In this document: in pieces, positions 13,634 to 24,815 of the stretch | Layout of the letters: every line of letters starts with the position of its first letter | Numbering within the stretch: position 1 is the first letter of the stretch | Source: Mnemiopsis leidyi | Taxonomy: Eukaryota; Ctenophora; Tentaculata; Lobata; Bolinopsidae | NCBI GenBank assembly: GCA_000226015.1 | Contig: JH153107.1 | Location: 33,621 to 64,550, forward strand | Direction of reading: 5' to 3' | DNA length: 30,930 nucleotides | Notes under the pieces: model-generated | The model's input: the letters and a program-made list of their open reading frames with translations, nothing else | The model's database searches: none | What the model was told of the DNA's origin: nothing | Position numbers and translations under genes: made by a program

Positions 13634-14902
13634 GTCGGTAGTATACTCGGGCAAGTTATTAACTTAACATAGGCCATATGCAACGGGACGTGATTTAAAG
13701 CAAGTCAAACCACCAGATCAAAGGAATATGGAAAGTTAATAGCATAAAAGTACTTTCATTTACGACAATATTTGGTCTCAGTCGGTCCTACATCTTTGTT
13801 CCTATTTTCGTCTCGAGGTCGCAGTAAACATCAGTTCTTCATGAACATATCCAATGATATCAATTAAATTTCGCGGTTTATCGTGCAAGTTGTAACAAGA
13901 GTTCCTGTTTTATCTTTTGAAAGATAACGGGAAAATATGAACTCCCCATTAGACAAGAAGCCGTAGTGGTCGGGGGGACCAATTAACTGCAATATTTACA
14001 CAGTTCATCCTGATTATTCGAGGTTGTGGCGTGATATTTCACGGTGTGGAGACTACTTCCTTAGAAGGAATGTACCAAATTTGTACTAATGAGATGCTAT
14101 AAAAGCAGTCACGTGACCTTTATCGGCCAATTGAAGATACGGACCCTAAGGGGTTCCAGTGTAACCATATATCTACTGAGAAAACAAGTGTCAACTCTGT
14201 TTGTTGTTTGGGGTAACACTCTATGTAACACTGTAACACTCTATGTTACTCTATATATGTTACATTACAAACTTAACATACCCCTAGTTACGCTGAGTTA
14301 CGGAGTATGTTACACTGATCTAAGGAACATGATCATTAATATAATCCTTCTTCCTCTCCCCACTCCGCTGAACATGTCGCAATTCATACAAACACGTTGT
14401 AACAAATTATTGTTCTTATTGTTCTACTTCTCGTCTAATAACACGATTAAATCCTCCACCACAAATCGAAATCACAATAGCATGTAATTATTTAACTTAA
14501 ATAACGGATATATTTCAAAGTCCCGACAAGCCCCACTTCCTTACCCAGTACACGGTAGATACGGTAACAAAACAAGCTCCACATCTAATCTATCTGCTGG
14601 TAATTTTCCCCGGTCGAGTTTCGCCTAATCTGTCACGGCAGGGATGAGCAATTTGTTTTCTTTAAACGATAAATTTATTCTTTTCTACGCAGCGATGTGG
14701 TGATAAGGGAGGTAAAAATGTGCGTCTAGACAATGCTCTGTGTAGCAAGAAGTAAGCGCGTTGACAAAATAAGGTAGAGTTACATCGTGGTATTGTCGCC
14801 AGAAAATGTGTGAATTCGATGGAAGAGTTAAAAAATTATATAAGAAAAATTTGGAACTTGAAAAAAATTACATAGGAAAAAAACACCCCACATCCGACTC
14901 AC
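13634..14902. other. Region downstream of exon 6, no exon assigned
   Basis: It may contain the last exon or 3' UTR of the DRAM-like gene. A plus-strand frame of 132 codons (14089-14487) runs through an ACTCTATGTAACACTG-type imperfect repeat and is not convincing. On the minus strand an acceptor-like TTGTTTTCTCAG precedes TAG at about 14169, which would end the protein directly after exon 6 (...QLQVVL). Confidence 0.4.
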
Positions 14903-15019
14903 CAGGACAACTTGTAGCTGGATAATGTGGAGTTCTTGAGAGAAAGTCATCAGGAAGGCGAGAAGATCCAGCGCCATGACCCACTCGAAGGCGGTCGCCA
15001 CCAAATGTACGTTATACCC
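14903..15019 (-). CDS. DRAM: DRAM-like exon 6 (TM6 and start of C-terminal tail)
   Basis: 117 nt, phase 0 at both ends. The acceptor is TCTCTGTTTTTCAG|GGGTAT and the donor GTCCTG|GTGAGT. It encodes GYNVHLVATAFEWVMALD, then LLAFLMTFSQELHIIQLQVVL. FEW and the following helix match TM6 of the family (human DRAM1 CEWTVAFGFIFYFLTFIQDF, from memory), and TFSQELHIIQL matches the conserved post-TM6 stretch. If intron retention occurs, the frame runs on to a stop at 14828, and an AATAAA on the minus strand at 14679-14674 could end that transcript. Otherwise the tail is on a further exon to the left. Confidence 0.9.
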
Positions 15020-16713
15020 CTGAAAAACAGAGAAGTCAAGACGGGGGGTTGGAGATAGTTTGGGTGGGACCTGCTTCCAGGGAGAGCAAGCTGACATGTA
15101 ATGCCGGTATGTTGAGTTTGTTTAAAATCATTCATGCATTCTTCCTGGCGTATAGAAAGATGTTTGGCAGCAAGAAAAGGTGATTTAGAGACGAGAACGA
15201 GGCCGGAAGAGACAGTTAGAAATGTCTGAAACTAGACATTGCCCTCTCAAACTGGATCAGAGACCGAACAAAAGGTAGGTAAGTAACAGCTCATCATGCG
15301 ATATTCAGGATCAAGATGCAGATATTAGTTAGAAGTTCAAGCATGCAAATACTTAGAATTACTGAGTAACGACAGGGACAACAATTAGTATGCGAATAAT
15401 TAGACAGGTAAGTCTATTTTCGTCATTTTTACTGATTGAAAATATTAGGGAGCATTTGACAACGTGAAAAGCATTCGTTGGACGGATACAATAGTACTCA
15501 TGCTGACATGAACTTGATTCAACAGGATCAAATAGAAGAACCTCAGTTGTGAAACGAAGTTCAACAACATAGTTCAACAATAGTTGGTTTGGAGAAGCCA
15601 CAAAGATTTGTCAGTTTGTTGATGATGATAGCGTACAACAGCCAACTGCGCTGCTTCCTAAATTTTTTCTTTTTCTCAGTTCTTTAAGATGAAGGCTCGA
15701 TTTAGCGACAACATTTAATTGTTAGGTTATGATATGGCCAAAATAAAATTCTTTAAATTGAACCAGATTGACCCTCTCTGAAAAAATGCAAGTAGGTTCA
15801 GCACTCCTCAAATTTTATCAAGTTTTATCTAATGCTGGGAAAGCCTCATTCTAACACGCCTGACTAATCATGATGAACTTTATGGAAAAGAGAGAGGTGA
15901 TAATTGTTCTGTAATTTGAGTGCTCGTTTCTTGCGGTTTGGATTTATTTTTTCAGCCACAGCATATTCACAAGGTTAATGGAAAGGTACAAGCCAAGTAC
16001 CGAGATTAATATTGATTGAAATTCGAGGTCGAATTTAGAGCCCCGAATTATCGTAACCGTCATTGTAATTTCAACAGTTCCGAACGAGCTACAAGCTCGA
16101 ATTTTAATCCGGAAACTATACCCTCCAAGGACATAGAAAGTTTAGTAACATTGCAAATCACTAAATTAGGATAATTAGGTTTCGCAAGGGAAGGAGGACC
16201 ATTCAGGCATGCAGTTCAATTAACCCAAATTTCCACCGTAGACAGGTTAAAGCAAAATTTTAATTGAAAGCAATCCCGTCCAAAATGTTTCCAATTTGGA
16301 GAAATAGTATTGTAAACCACCACCACGCTTCACGAAGCAGGCCATTCCTTGGGGCTCAGCTTGTAGAAGTAACCACTGTGACGCAACACCGAATTTGCTT
16401 CTAAAGTCAAACCATAATTAAATTTCTTGCATCACTTAACCCACTTAAATTATGGTGCTAAAGTCGACATATACACGACGGACAACGGCACGTTTTTATC
16501 GGCGATGACGTAAGAATAAACACGGCCGAAATAAAAGGACGATAATTTTGCAACATTTCTCCTTCCCGGTTATTTTATCCGGGCATATCCGGCCGTGAAC
16601 GAACTCTAACCTCACAAAAACGTGACCGTAATTACTGCCAGGTTTATGTTTACCCAGTGTTCTGGTTTATAATCCCCCTCATGTCGGATTGTAGTGAACT
16701 GATCTGATAATAG

Positions 16714-17085
16714 AGGCGGAATTTCGCGGAATTAGGGGGTCAATTATGCGGAAAATTTAGTGAAGGTGCTGAGGAGAAATTTGATTTTTTGAGATCTGGC
16801 AAAAAGAACTTATCAGTTAGGGAGGCCACAAATTGTTTTATGAGTTTTTACAGGGCACACATGGGCGTGCCAAGTATCAAATTGAACCTTCTTTCTTATC
16901 AAAATCAATTGCATGATTGTATGAAGACTGGCGATAAAGCGTTAGCTTTATCAATTTTTAATGAGCTTCCAAACTTCGTTCAGTTATCGAAATTCAAATT
17001 TGTTTTCTCCTTATTTTCGAGTCCCTATGGCTTCAAAACTCATAATACACGATCTGAGGACGGGCACATAGACGCAACGATTTAA
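16714..17085 (+). CDS. Unrecognised open frame, 123 codons stop to stop
   Basis: The frame is open from just after the TAG at 16711 to the TAA at 17083, long for this AT-rich sequence. The first ATG is inside (CFMSFYRAHM), so it would have to be an exon or a remnant rather than a complete gene. The product is mixed polar/hydrophobic with SVREATNCFMSFYRAHMGVP and a C-terminal FKFVFSLFSSPYGF stretch. I recognise no family. It lies antisense in the large intron of the DRAM-like gene. It could be chance, an old retroelement fragment, or an exon of a nested gene. Confidence 0.2.
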   Translation, partial: RRNFAELGGQLCGKFSEGAEEKFDFLRSGKKNLSVREATNCFMSFYRAHMGVPSIKLNLLSYQNQLHDCMKTGDKALALSIFNELPNFVQLSKFKFVFSLFSSPYGFKTHNTRSEDGHIDATI

Positions 17086-17625
17086 AAACATAGGGCCTCT
17101 CTCTATTAATCACAAAGAAGCTGCCCTTTTGGGGGTTTAAAAAGAATCCGTTCATTGCTCTTAAATCTTCGAACACAGACATGCATATCACATGTAATGA
17201 GCGTTGTTAAAAAAACATCTGGGATAATCGAGTAAGATGTCTACCCAGCCCCTTCAACTTGAATATACTTTTAAGTGAGAAACGGAAGTTTAAATTGAGT
17301 TTGACCTTTGATGCGCGACAATGCTTTAACAATTTCATGAGAAATACATGAGCTGAAGAAACCATAGCATGTGTTAGCTTCTTGTCCCTATATAAAAACA
17401 ATTGGCTAATCAATGGACTTGGAAATCGTCCAACCTTCTCATGGCAAGAGCTAAATGGCAAATGAACAAATGGGGTCGAAGATTTTTAAGAACCGACAAA
17501 AGGTAGACTTTAAACAAGAAGTTTCTAAATGCCTTGAATCAAACATTTATTTCGTGCACCATTCGTTAAAAGTTCGGACATCTAACTACGTGCTGAACGT
17601 GAACATGTAAAGATTTTCAGGAATA

Positions 17626-17731
17626 ATGCCCAAGACATATATATATATACCAGATCAACAAATAACCCTAGAACACGAAGTTTTAGGAGGGATGCCCTTA
17701 ACACATATATATCCGATCAACAAATAACCCT
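17626..17731. repeat. Short direct repeat with TA tract
   Basis: ATGCCCAAGACATATATATA...GATCAACAAATAACCCTA (17626-17670) is repeated as ATGCCCTTAACACATATATA...GATCAACAAATAACCCTA (17692-17731). Two diverged copies are present. Confidence 0.8.
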
Positions 17732-17763
17732 ACATATAGATTCAGGCTCCGTTTCCATGGTAC

Positions 17764-17855
17764 CTTGTCACGTTTGTTCCACAAGAGAGACCTGGACTCT
17801 GGGTCATGAGGTACCCACTGATACCAAGCTACACAGCTGGTTGTCATACATGTGA
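17764..17855 (-). CDS. DRAM: Cassette exon 5f (alternative TM5-TM6 loop, unusual acceptor)
   Basis: 92 nt if the acceptor is TTAACTGAG|TCACAT; the donor is GACAAG|GTACCA. It encodes TCMTTSCVAWYQ, then WVPHDPESRSLLWNKRDK. After the first Trp the loop has the same length (17 residues) as 5a and 5b and ends W-N-K-R-D-K. Before it there are 12 rather than 10 residues. The only AG in the right phase lies immediately after the CTTAAC element, which is too close for that element to serve as its branch point. It may use another branch point or be a failing copy. It is the last cassette before exon 6, 2.7 kb away. Confidence 0.66.
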
Positions 17856-18437
17856 CTCAGTTAAGGTTTTTATAACGATAATGGTTGAACCTCTGGTTTT
17901 TTAAAGAGAAAATATAAGGTTTTATCATTTAGTAACAGCGACAAATACTTAGAGTTTACTACTATCCAGAGAAAAGTATTTTGTAAATTATTCTGAACTT
18001 TAGCACTATTGAACCACGCTGTAAAAACCCTGTTGAACAAAGATAAAAGAGTGTGTAAGTCATACTCCAGGAAGTAGCTTGAAAGAAGGCGGAGACAAAT
18101 GCAGAGCAGGCAAGACCACATCACAGCCACTTTACAGTTAAATCAATCAGAAATACAATAATTCAGTTCAATCATATTCCAGGATGAAAATTTCAATCAA
18201 AACATTTTACGGCAATAATTTTATTTTGATTATTTAGGTTCAGAACACGCACACTTTTTATTGGACCAAATTTAGCATACTGGCACACAAAAGTCAAGAT
18301 CTTAAATCTAGTCGACATTAAAATTACTGCATGTCAAATAGACAGATTTAGATAAAACTAGTCTGTATTTTACAAGATTCGCGTGACTGATATTTCAAGA
18401 ACTTCAAGTAGTAAATTATTGTGAGTCAGAGACTAAC

Positions 18438-18529
18438 CTTATCATTCTTATTCCAGAGCTGGGGTTTACGATCATCATCAATGTGCTGTGAATACCACAT
18501 TGCAAATGCTTCTCTTGTACAAATGATCA
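18438..18529 (-). CDS. DRAM: Cassette exon 5e (alternative TM5-TM6 loop)
   Basis: 92 nt: two bases plus 30 codons. The acceptor is AAACCAATAG|TGATCA, with CTTAAC upstream, and the donor GATAAG|GTTAGT. It encodes IICTREAFAM, then WYSQHIDDDRKPQ and LWNKNDK. The loop is clearly related to 5c/5d (QH, DD, KxPQLW or KPQLW, DK) but strongly diverged in the membrane part, which carries a TRE charged patch. The surrounding intron is not recognisably alike except for the CTTAACTGAAA stretch before the acceptor. It also starts TG-A, giving a TGA stop if spliced after another cassette. Confidence 0.85.
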
Positions 18530-19146
18530 CTATTGGTTTCAGTTAAGACAACGTAACTATTGAACATTTTGTGAATTTCGGACTTTCGGCCCTCGGTCAG
18601 GTTTGGTACTATTCACGTTCAAGAACAAAGATTCAAATTACTGTTCAAGCTCAAATTTCACAAGCTCAAATTACTATCAATTTTGTTTTTGCAAGCTGGT
18701 TCGTAGGAGCCTGGACACAAGACAAAGGCAATATTACTAAGGACTGTTTTACTAATTCCCTGCATGAATTTCATGCTTGCAAAACTAATTCTAATTAATT
18801 TGTATGAAAGCAGACAAGCTTGCTTAGTACTTGGATTCACTTGAAACTATACAACCCAGACAGCAGTGTTTCACACTCTCACTCAACTAAGAAAATATCA
18901 AATATACTTTTTCACGCTGTCTATTTTAAATCTTTAAATCAGTTACTTTCACACAAAGCAGATTTCATTAAACATAAAAGTGGTAAATGACACCTCACAC
19001 TGTTACAATGATTGACTACTCAACGTTCTTTATCATCGATTCAATAATTGCTCGGGTATTCACACTTAAAAATGGTTATGGTCAAGGACGAATTTGATGA
19101 TCAAATAAAGACGATCAGTTACGGAACGATTTACCACTAAAAGTAC

Positions 19147-19238
19147 CTTATCGTCTTTACTCCAAAGTTGGGGCTGTTTACCATCGTCTCTATGTTGTTC
19201 GTGCCACTGTGCTAAAGCTAGGCTGGTTGCAATGTTCA
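19147..19238 (-). CDS. DRAM: Cassette exon 5d (alternative TM5-TM6 loop)
   Basis: 92 nt, with the same splice sites as 5c (GAAAACTAG|TGAACA and GATAAG|GTACTT). It encodes NIATSLALAQ, then WHEQHRDDGKQPQ and LWSKDDK. The exon begins TG-AAC, so joining it directly after another cassette (all end ...AAG in phase 0) makes an immediate TGA stop, which penalises double inclusion. The 3' and 5' flanking intron is duplicated together with the exon, so the copying event was a genomic tandem duplication rather than retroposition. Confidence 0.87.
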
Positions 19239-19272
19239 CTAGTTTTCAGTTAAAGACGAATTAACGAGTGTG

Positions 19273-19540
19273 NNNNNNNNNNNNNNNNNNNNNNNNNNNN
19301 NNNNNNNNNNNNNNNNNNNNNNNNNNNNNNNNNNNNNNNNNNNNNNNNNNNNNNNNNNNNNNNNNNNNNNNNNNNNNNNNNNNNNNNNNNNNNNNNNNNN
19401 NNNNNNNNNNNNNNNNNNNNNNNNNNNNNNNNNNNNNNNNNNNNNNNNNNNNNNNNNNNNNNNNNNNNNNNNNNNNNNNNNNNNNNNNNNNNNNNNNNNN
19501 NNNNNNNNNNNNNNNNNNNNNNNNNNNNNNNNNNNNNNNN
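19273..19540. other. Assembly gap (268 Ns)
   Basis: A run of 268 N lies between the two duplicated cassette blocks. Tandem duplication is the likely reason the assembler failed. Further cassette copies could be hidden or collapsed here. Confidence 0.99.
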
Positions 19541-19645
19541 CAATATTTGCTCGGGTATTCACACTTAAAAATGGTTATGGTCAAGGACGAATTTGATGAT
19601 CAAATAAAGACGATCAGTTACGTAACGATTTACCACTAAAAGTAC

Positions 19646-19737
19646 CTTATCGTCTTTGCTCCAAAGTTGGGGTTGTTTATGATCGTCTCTATGTTGTTCG
19701 TGCCACTGTGCTAAAGCTAAGCTGGTTGCAATGTTCA
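19646..19737 (-). CDS. DRAM: Cassette exon 5c (alternative TM5-TM6 loop)
   Basis: 92 nt: two bases plus 30 codons. The acceptor is GAAAACTAG|TGAACA, with TTTAAC upstream, and the donor GATAAG|GTACTT. It encodes NIATSLALAQ, then WHEQHRDDHKQPQ and LWSKDDK. It is near-identical to 5d. I count five base differences in the exon falling in four codons, three silent and one Gly/His change in the loop (DDH here, DDG in 5d). It lies inside a duplicated block whose two halves flank the assembly gap. Confidence 0.87.
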
Positions 19738-20831
19738 CTAGTTTTCAGTTAAAGACGAATTAACGAGTGTGATTTGGTGTAAATATGTAGTGCAGATGCA
19801 AAGAATTTTCATTCAGACTCAGGAAACAACAAGATCTTAAAAAAGCACGTGTTCTACTTGAGGGGATGTTTGTCGTAAAAGTTTTGTTTGTTGCGACAAA
19901 ATGGCTACACACATTCATATTAACTGCTCAGAATTTCGACATATGACAACTTTACAATTGCATCATTGACCAATTCTCGAAATGTTATTGATTGTCTAGG
20001 CCGTTTTATCCGTATCTGCAGACAGCTTGTGGCTTAAAGTTACGGATCAATGATTTGATGAGCCCAAGGTAACATACTTTTTAAAATGATTATAAAGAAA
20101 CGATATGACTGTGTCGCATCACCCTGACATGACATGATATAGGCAAAATGTTGGATCTAGAATCTAGATGTAGTTTGTCCCCTTCTCGGAAATCTTGAAA
20201 GTAGCGACTAACAACTTGACTGTCATTGTGTTCATGTCGGTCTTACAAACCGGACCAAACTTAGTCAAGGTGCAAGCTTAAACCCTGTGAAAGTATAGTA
20301 GGATTCGGGTCGAAAGTCGTGAAATATGCGAACTGCTATCGGAAAATTGTTATGTTCTACGTCCTGCCCGCCGACATACGGCTTCCATAATATTATGTTA
20401 GCAAGTCCAACCATGGGGAATATTATTTCGTCAAATTAGCAGCTTTATTCTTGAAGATTCACAGCACATCGCGTCTTTGGCATTATAAGATCATAGGGGC
20501 GATTTACAATCAATCACGGGGTCAGAACGTCTGATTTGTTTTCATCAACAGTCATATTCATGCCTCCTACTGATTACTTTTTGAGTTTCATGCCTGTATA
20601 TAATCCGGGTTGAAGTAAAATTACAGACGTAACATAATATGTTTCATTTAAAAATTCTATGACAGCCATGCATTCTTCCGGAAAACCTACAATTCAATTT
20701 CACCATGTCATTCAGATGAAAGGCAGGGATATTCAGCACAAATGCTGAATACAGGATAGTAATTAGCCGATAATTAGGTATAATTAAGTAACTAGCTGTT
20801 TGTTATGCGCGAGTAGTTCTACTCTGATGAC

Positions 20832-20917
20832 CTTGTCGTCCGAGCTCCACATCTGATATGTACTGTCTTCCTCCGCTGGTTCCCAAAGTGCCAAGGACCA
20901 GGCTGATACCCCGATAG
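20832..20917 (-). CDS. DRAM: Cassette exon 5b (alternative TM5-TM6 loop)
   Basis: 86 nt: two bases plus 28 codons. The acceptor is ACTACAAG|CTATCG, with CTTAAC upstream, and the donor GACAAG|GTCATC. It encodes IGVSAWSLAL (end of TM5), then WEPAEEDSTYQMWSSDDK. It has the same length and W-E-P start of the loop as cassette 5a, so these two are the closest pair in form. Ser-Leu-Ala-Leu is shared in position with cassettes 5c and 5d. The acceptor lacks a pyrimidine-rich tract. The loop is the most acidic of the set. Confidence 0.84.
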
Positions 20918-23900
20918 CTTGTAGTTTTGGTTAAGAAATTTATACGGAGTGAGAATTGGAGATTCGGATTGATAATAATGCAAGGTTCAACTACAAAAGA
21001 ACAACATCATATTCCATATTACGAGAAGAATTAGGATGATTTTGAGTAGTTTAATCTGGGCTTGTTTTTTTAAATTGCTGTAACGATAAACCTTCTGACC
21101 AAAAATTACCCGAAAGTCTAAGATTAGAACTTCACGTCTCAACAATATGAATTTGATTCACTTCCAAATAATTTTCTAGATCTACTCTACCCACCCTTAT
21201 CTCGCACTACAATTTAGTCCTAATTCCAGGCCAACCAAGGCTCTCGGTCTACAAGAAGTCTCGATAACAATTAAGAAATTACGATTATTTGCCCTGAACT
21301 TGGTGGTGAAGCGCCACCCGCGGTTGGCCGTCCACCAGCCCTAATAATCCGGGGGACTCCTGCGATTAAAGTAATTCCATTGACTTGGATACAATTTGAG
21401 CCGGTGATATTCTTATATTTCGAGACTGACTAGACTAGGGAATGAAGGTGTTGTAATTACTCTACAGAAATAGCACAAAACTGGAATTTCAGGGGAAATA
21501 AAATACCTATTTCTCTCTTCAAAATAGTTCAACTTATCTTGAACTGCCTTATTTACTAAGTCCGTACCTATATTGTATAAGACTACAATAAGCCTACAAC
21601 CTTGGGGAGGCGTCGAGTACTGGGTCCCCGGCGTGCAAAACTCCAGGAATAATTGTACGTACTCCGACGTCGGGGAACCTGGATTTTAAAAATCAGGCAA
21701 TCAATTGACAGAACCGAATTAAGGCAAACTTCCTAACTCCCGTCAATTATTTCAGCAGGCAACTTGCCCGTATATCGTTATATCTCCTCAACTTTAAAAC
21801 CCAAAAACCCACGGTTTGATCTGAGGAGGCTGATTAAGTGAAACAGAGGACTGGAGCCAGAAAGTTGGCCGAACTAAATACCGACACATTAATACAGACA
21901 AACCCGGCAGTCGGCACGGGGACGGAGAAACTTTTAAAGCGTGCTCAGTTAAAACTTTCACATTGATGTCCTGTGGATTGTCCGGGAAACGCAGGTAAGT
22001 TTCTGTAAAGGGGGCCGCCGGCGTGTAGGGGTTTGTTTTGGAAATAACTAAAACGGGAGTTTTCTGTTTTGCAGCTGACAATGGAGCTAAAATTAGATAT
22101 CATAGATAGGCGATAAAATTGTGAAGTGTTTACTGGTCAACTCACCTTATCTTAATTAATTGATTGCCTTAAATAATGATTATTGACGATCGCGATATAT
22201 AGTGATCGTCAATGATCATGATCACATATATGTTCAGACCTTGCTAATACAATGGTCCAATTATAGTTATTCCAAACGTTTTCCCGAAGTTTGTCATACA
22301 CGTTTTATGGTCAATAACAGTCATCACGTCTAGAATGTGATTATTCAATATTCTTTAATACCCATTAATAGTTTTATCTGTCTAGTCCTTAGTCGCTATG
22401 ATGAAAACCAAATTGATCCAGTAAACTGAAGGGTAGAATAAGAACAGCAGTTCCTCCACTATGCAGTCTCACTTGATATTTGCTACTCTTATTGCTAAGT
22501 AAGCAAGATACTTAGACTTTTTCAGAAGATTTCACTTACTCCAAACCACAACGATCCCTAATCCCCATTTCATAGAATTGATGATGGCTTTCTAACTAAT
22601 GTCCCTAGACATTCCGGTTTCTCCGGAACACCTTTTCCCCTAAACCTATACCTTATAACTTCCTGACCTGTAGTTCATGACGCTCCCTCCTGAAATTCTC
22701 AGTTCCACCTCTGCCTACCAGACGTGTGAATTACAGGCGGGAAACCCACAGGCGGGAAACCCACACATTCTATTTTCTCTTTCCTTCACCTGCCGGATTT
22801 AATGGCCGCCATAATTTCATAATTTCATAATATCCAACGCTATCCTCAACACCCCCTCAACAGTGGTTTTCTTAACACGTGGAGCCAGGCCAAAAATATC
22901 TGCAGTATATTTGGAAAGTGGTGCAAATTTAGAAAACTTGCACCTATTTTAATCAGAATTTTGTCCAAGGCTACATAATTTTCCTTAACCAGGTGCACGT
23001 GGGTAATTGCACTTTGTTGCGCAATCAATATTAATTAGCGCTGTACAGACAGCAAGACTTAAACGAGCGAAGTTTAGAAAGTTATGAGAACTTCAAGGAT
23101 TAGTTAATAGGATTAGTTAATAGCTTCCTGAACAACCGTTTAATTTTCCTGGCTTGTTTTATTAATTTTGACATTTAAACGCTGCAAAGTCTGTAACAAA
23201 TGACGTGGGTGAACCAGTTATCTATTTATGATGCAGCCCAATCTGGGGTTGATAAATTCAATTGAATAGGGTTTACATGGTTCAGTAAAACATGTGATGT
23301 GTTCTTATCTCTCAAGTATGCAGCGTCAAGTATAATCATGATCCGATTGAATGGCAAATGGGTTAATGTGATTTTGACGCGTTGTAGGGCGGAGTGATGA
23401 AACTAGCATTAAGTTTCCTGATCTCTGTGTAATTGTATTTCTGACTAGATTGAGGTAATATGGTAAGGACAGATTGTTTGGGAAGTGGAGGTCGATCTAA
23501 TATCCGAAAATCTCTTGATCACCTGAGCCGTGTAGAATTTTTCCTTCGTTGTGTACACAATTATAGATGCATATTGTTCCATCAATGAAGAGGAACACAA
23601 TTTATTGATAGTGTTGGGTAGGTATTACATGTTGTATTGGAGGATCTTATTTCAACAATGTGTACAGACTACAGAAAACGAACCAAAGCTCAATGCTAAG
23701 AAATATTAAAAAGTAAAAAACACGAGTAGCAGAATATTCGTCCGAATCTTAAGCTGTAAACCTTGCCGGTTGAGCTAAGTAAAGAAAATGCTGTTTAATC
23801 AATTTATGAAGCGTGTACATCTATTGTATACATTTGAAACATGTGCTCTTGTTGTAGAGCTACCCGCAAGCATTGGTACATTGTGTCAACTTGTATAACT

Positions 23901-24815
23901 TGCTGAAGTCATACTGATCAAGATCAATGACTACATTAGGTACCTCCATATAACATTCTGATCAAACATTCCCCCTTCTTCATTCTATTGAATTTCTATT
24001 AATACAACGACGACAACGGAACCTTATTTTCTCCAATTACGATAATTATTGCCTGGACTTGACGGACTACAGTCCGGGTTGGGTAGACCTATTATAAGAC
24101 TAAAGAACATCCCTGATATTGAGTACTCAGTTCCTCACTACTTTACTAATGACACAGTCTAGGTAGAACACGTCCAACAGACGTGAATAGACCAATGAAA
24201 GGTAAGGACCCGGACAATTATAGCAGATCATTGTAGAATGTAGACCGGGCCTGCAGACCAATTAGACCGTGTAGACCAAAATACAGTCTGATTAAGTTTG
24301 TGACACGTGAATGTGTTGGTAACACGTGAAGGGGTTTATAGGGCGACCTCCTACTTGAGCTACTAGTAGGGCTCGCACGTGTGAATTGTGTAGGTACTGT
24401 GCTGAATGTTGAGGACGATATCGGATCAAAATGTCAGATCTAATCTTATCGAGACAATACCTATTTTGTTGTTACAAAAAAACAGTGGTTCTATTGAAAA
24501 TGGCAGGGGAAGATTATTAGATTTGAGAAACGTGAGAGGCTGAAATGCCGACTAAGTATTTAAGTCAAATCTTACATCTTCACAGACTGAGATATTTTCA
24601 TTTACAATCCTGAAACTTCTACACTACCCTACAACTGCAACTACTTGGTAATGTTCACATAGGAAGCTCCGTGATAATACCGTACTTGTAGAAGTATACT
24701 GCTGTCACTCTGTCACTCAATATATTACAGACACAGGCATCGGTGATTGAATAAATAGCTACTCTATCTTCAAATATCCACAAATCCCTTTCGAGTTTTA
24801 GTTAAATTAACATGA
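20918..24815 (-). other. Long intronic stretch between cassettes 5b and 5a
   Basis: 3.9 kb with no cassette that I could find. It contains the hairpin at 22177-22218, a 15-bp doublet CAGGCGGGAAACCCA near 22735-22764, and a 95-codon minus frame at 22081-21794 without recognisable features. The plus strand has a strong donor-like AACGCAG|GTAAGT (21995) and acceptor-like TTTTGCAG (22074) 80 bases apart, but the flanking frames do not join. Confidence 0.6.
22177..22218. repeat. Inverted repeat able to form a hairpin, in the cassette interval
   Basis: TGATTATTGACGATC at 22177-22191 pairs with GATCGTCAATGATCA at 22204-22218 (14 of 15 pairs) around a 12-base loop. It sits between cassettes 5b and 5a in the pre-mRNA. 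Confidence 0.6.

Larger units (their letters stand above)
15020..17763 (-). other. Intronic stretch between the last cassette and exon 6
   Basis: No further cassette copy was found on scanning for the AAG|GT-type edge preceded by W-x-x-x-D-K. It holds a plus-strand open frame (separate entry) and a short direct repeat at 17626-17731. Confidence 0.65.
19042..19771. repeat. Recent tandem duplication carrying cassettes 5c and 5d, split by the gap
   Basis: 19042-19272 and 19541-19771 are 231-base copies with seven differences by my count (about 97% identity), offset by exactly 499. Each includes one cassette exon and its flanking intron. The unit also contains TTTGATGATCAAA, a near-palindrome. 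The first copy runs straight into the Ns, so the unit is longer than what is seen. Confidence 0.95.

Noticed and set aside
14089-14487. 132-codon plus frame
   Set aside because: Runs through a short-period ACTCTATGTAACA-type repeat, with odd composition and no domain.
17870-18130. A further cassette-like end on the minus strand (TAWFNSAK followed by GTTCAG)
   Set aside because: Trp-x-x-x-Ala-Lys and a GT edge are present, but there is no first Trp at the right distance, no in-phase acceptor and no Asp-Lys. Probably chance, at most a ruined copy.
19239-19639. Open frames across the N run
   Set aside because: Artefact of translating Ns.
21794-22081. 95-codon minus frame and a plus-strand donor/acceptor pair (21995, 22074)
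   Set aside because: The frames on either side of the would-be 80-base intron do not join (TGA after the acceptor) and the minus frame has no family likeness.
22141-22165. GATAAG|GTGAGT on the minus strand, resembling the 3' edge of a cassette
   Set aside because: An in-frame TAA lies directly upstream and the Trp is missing.
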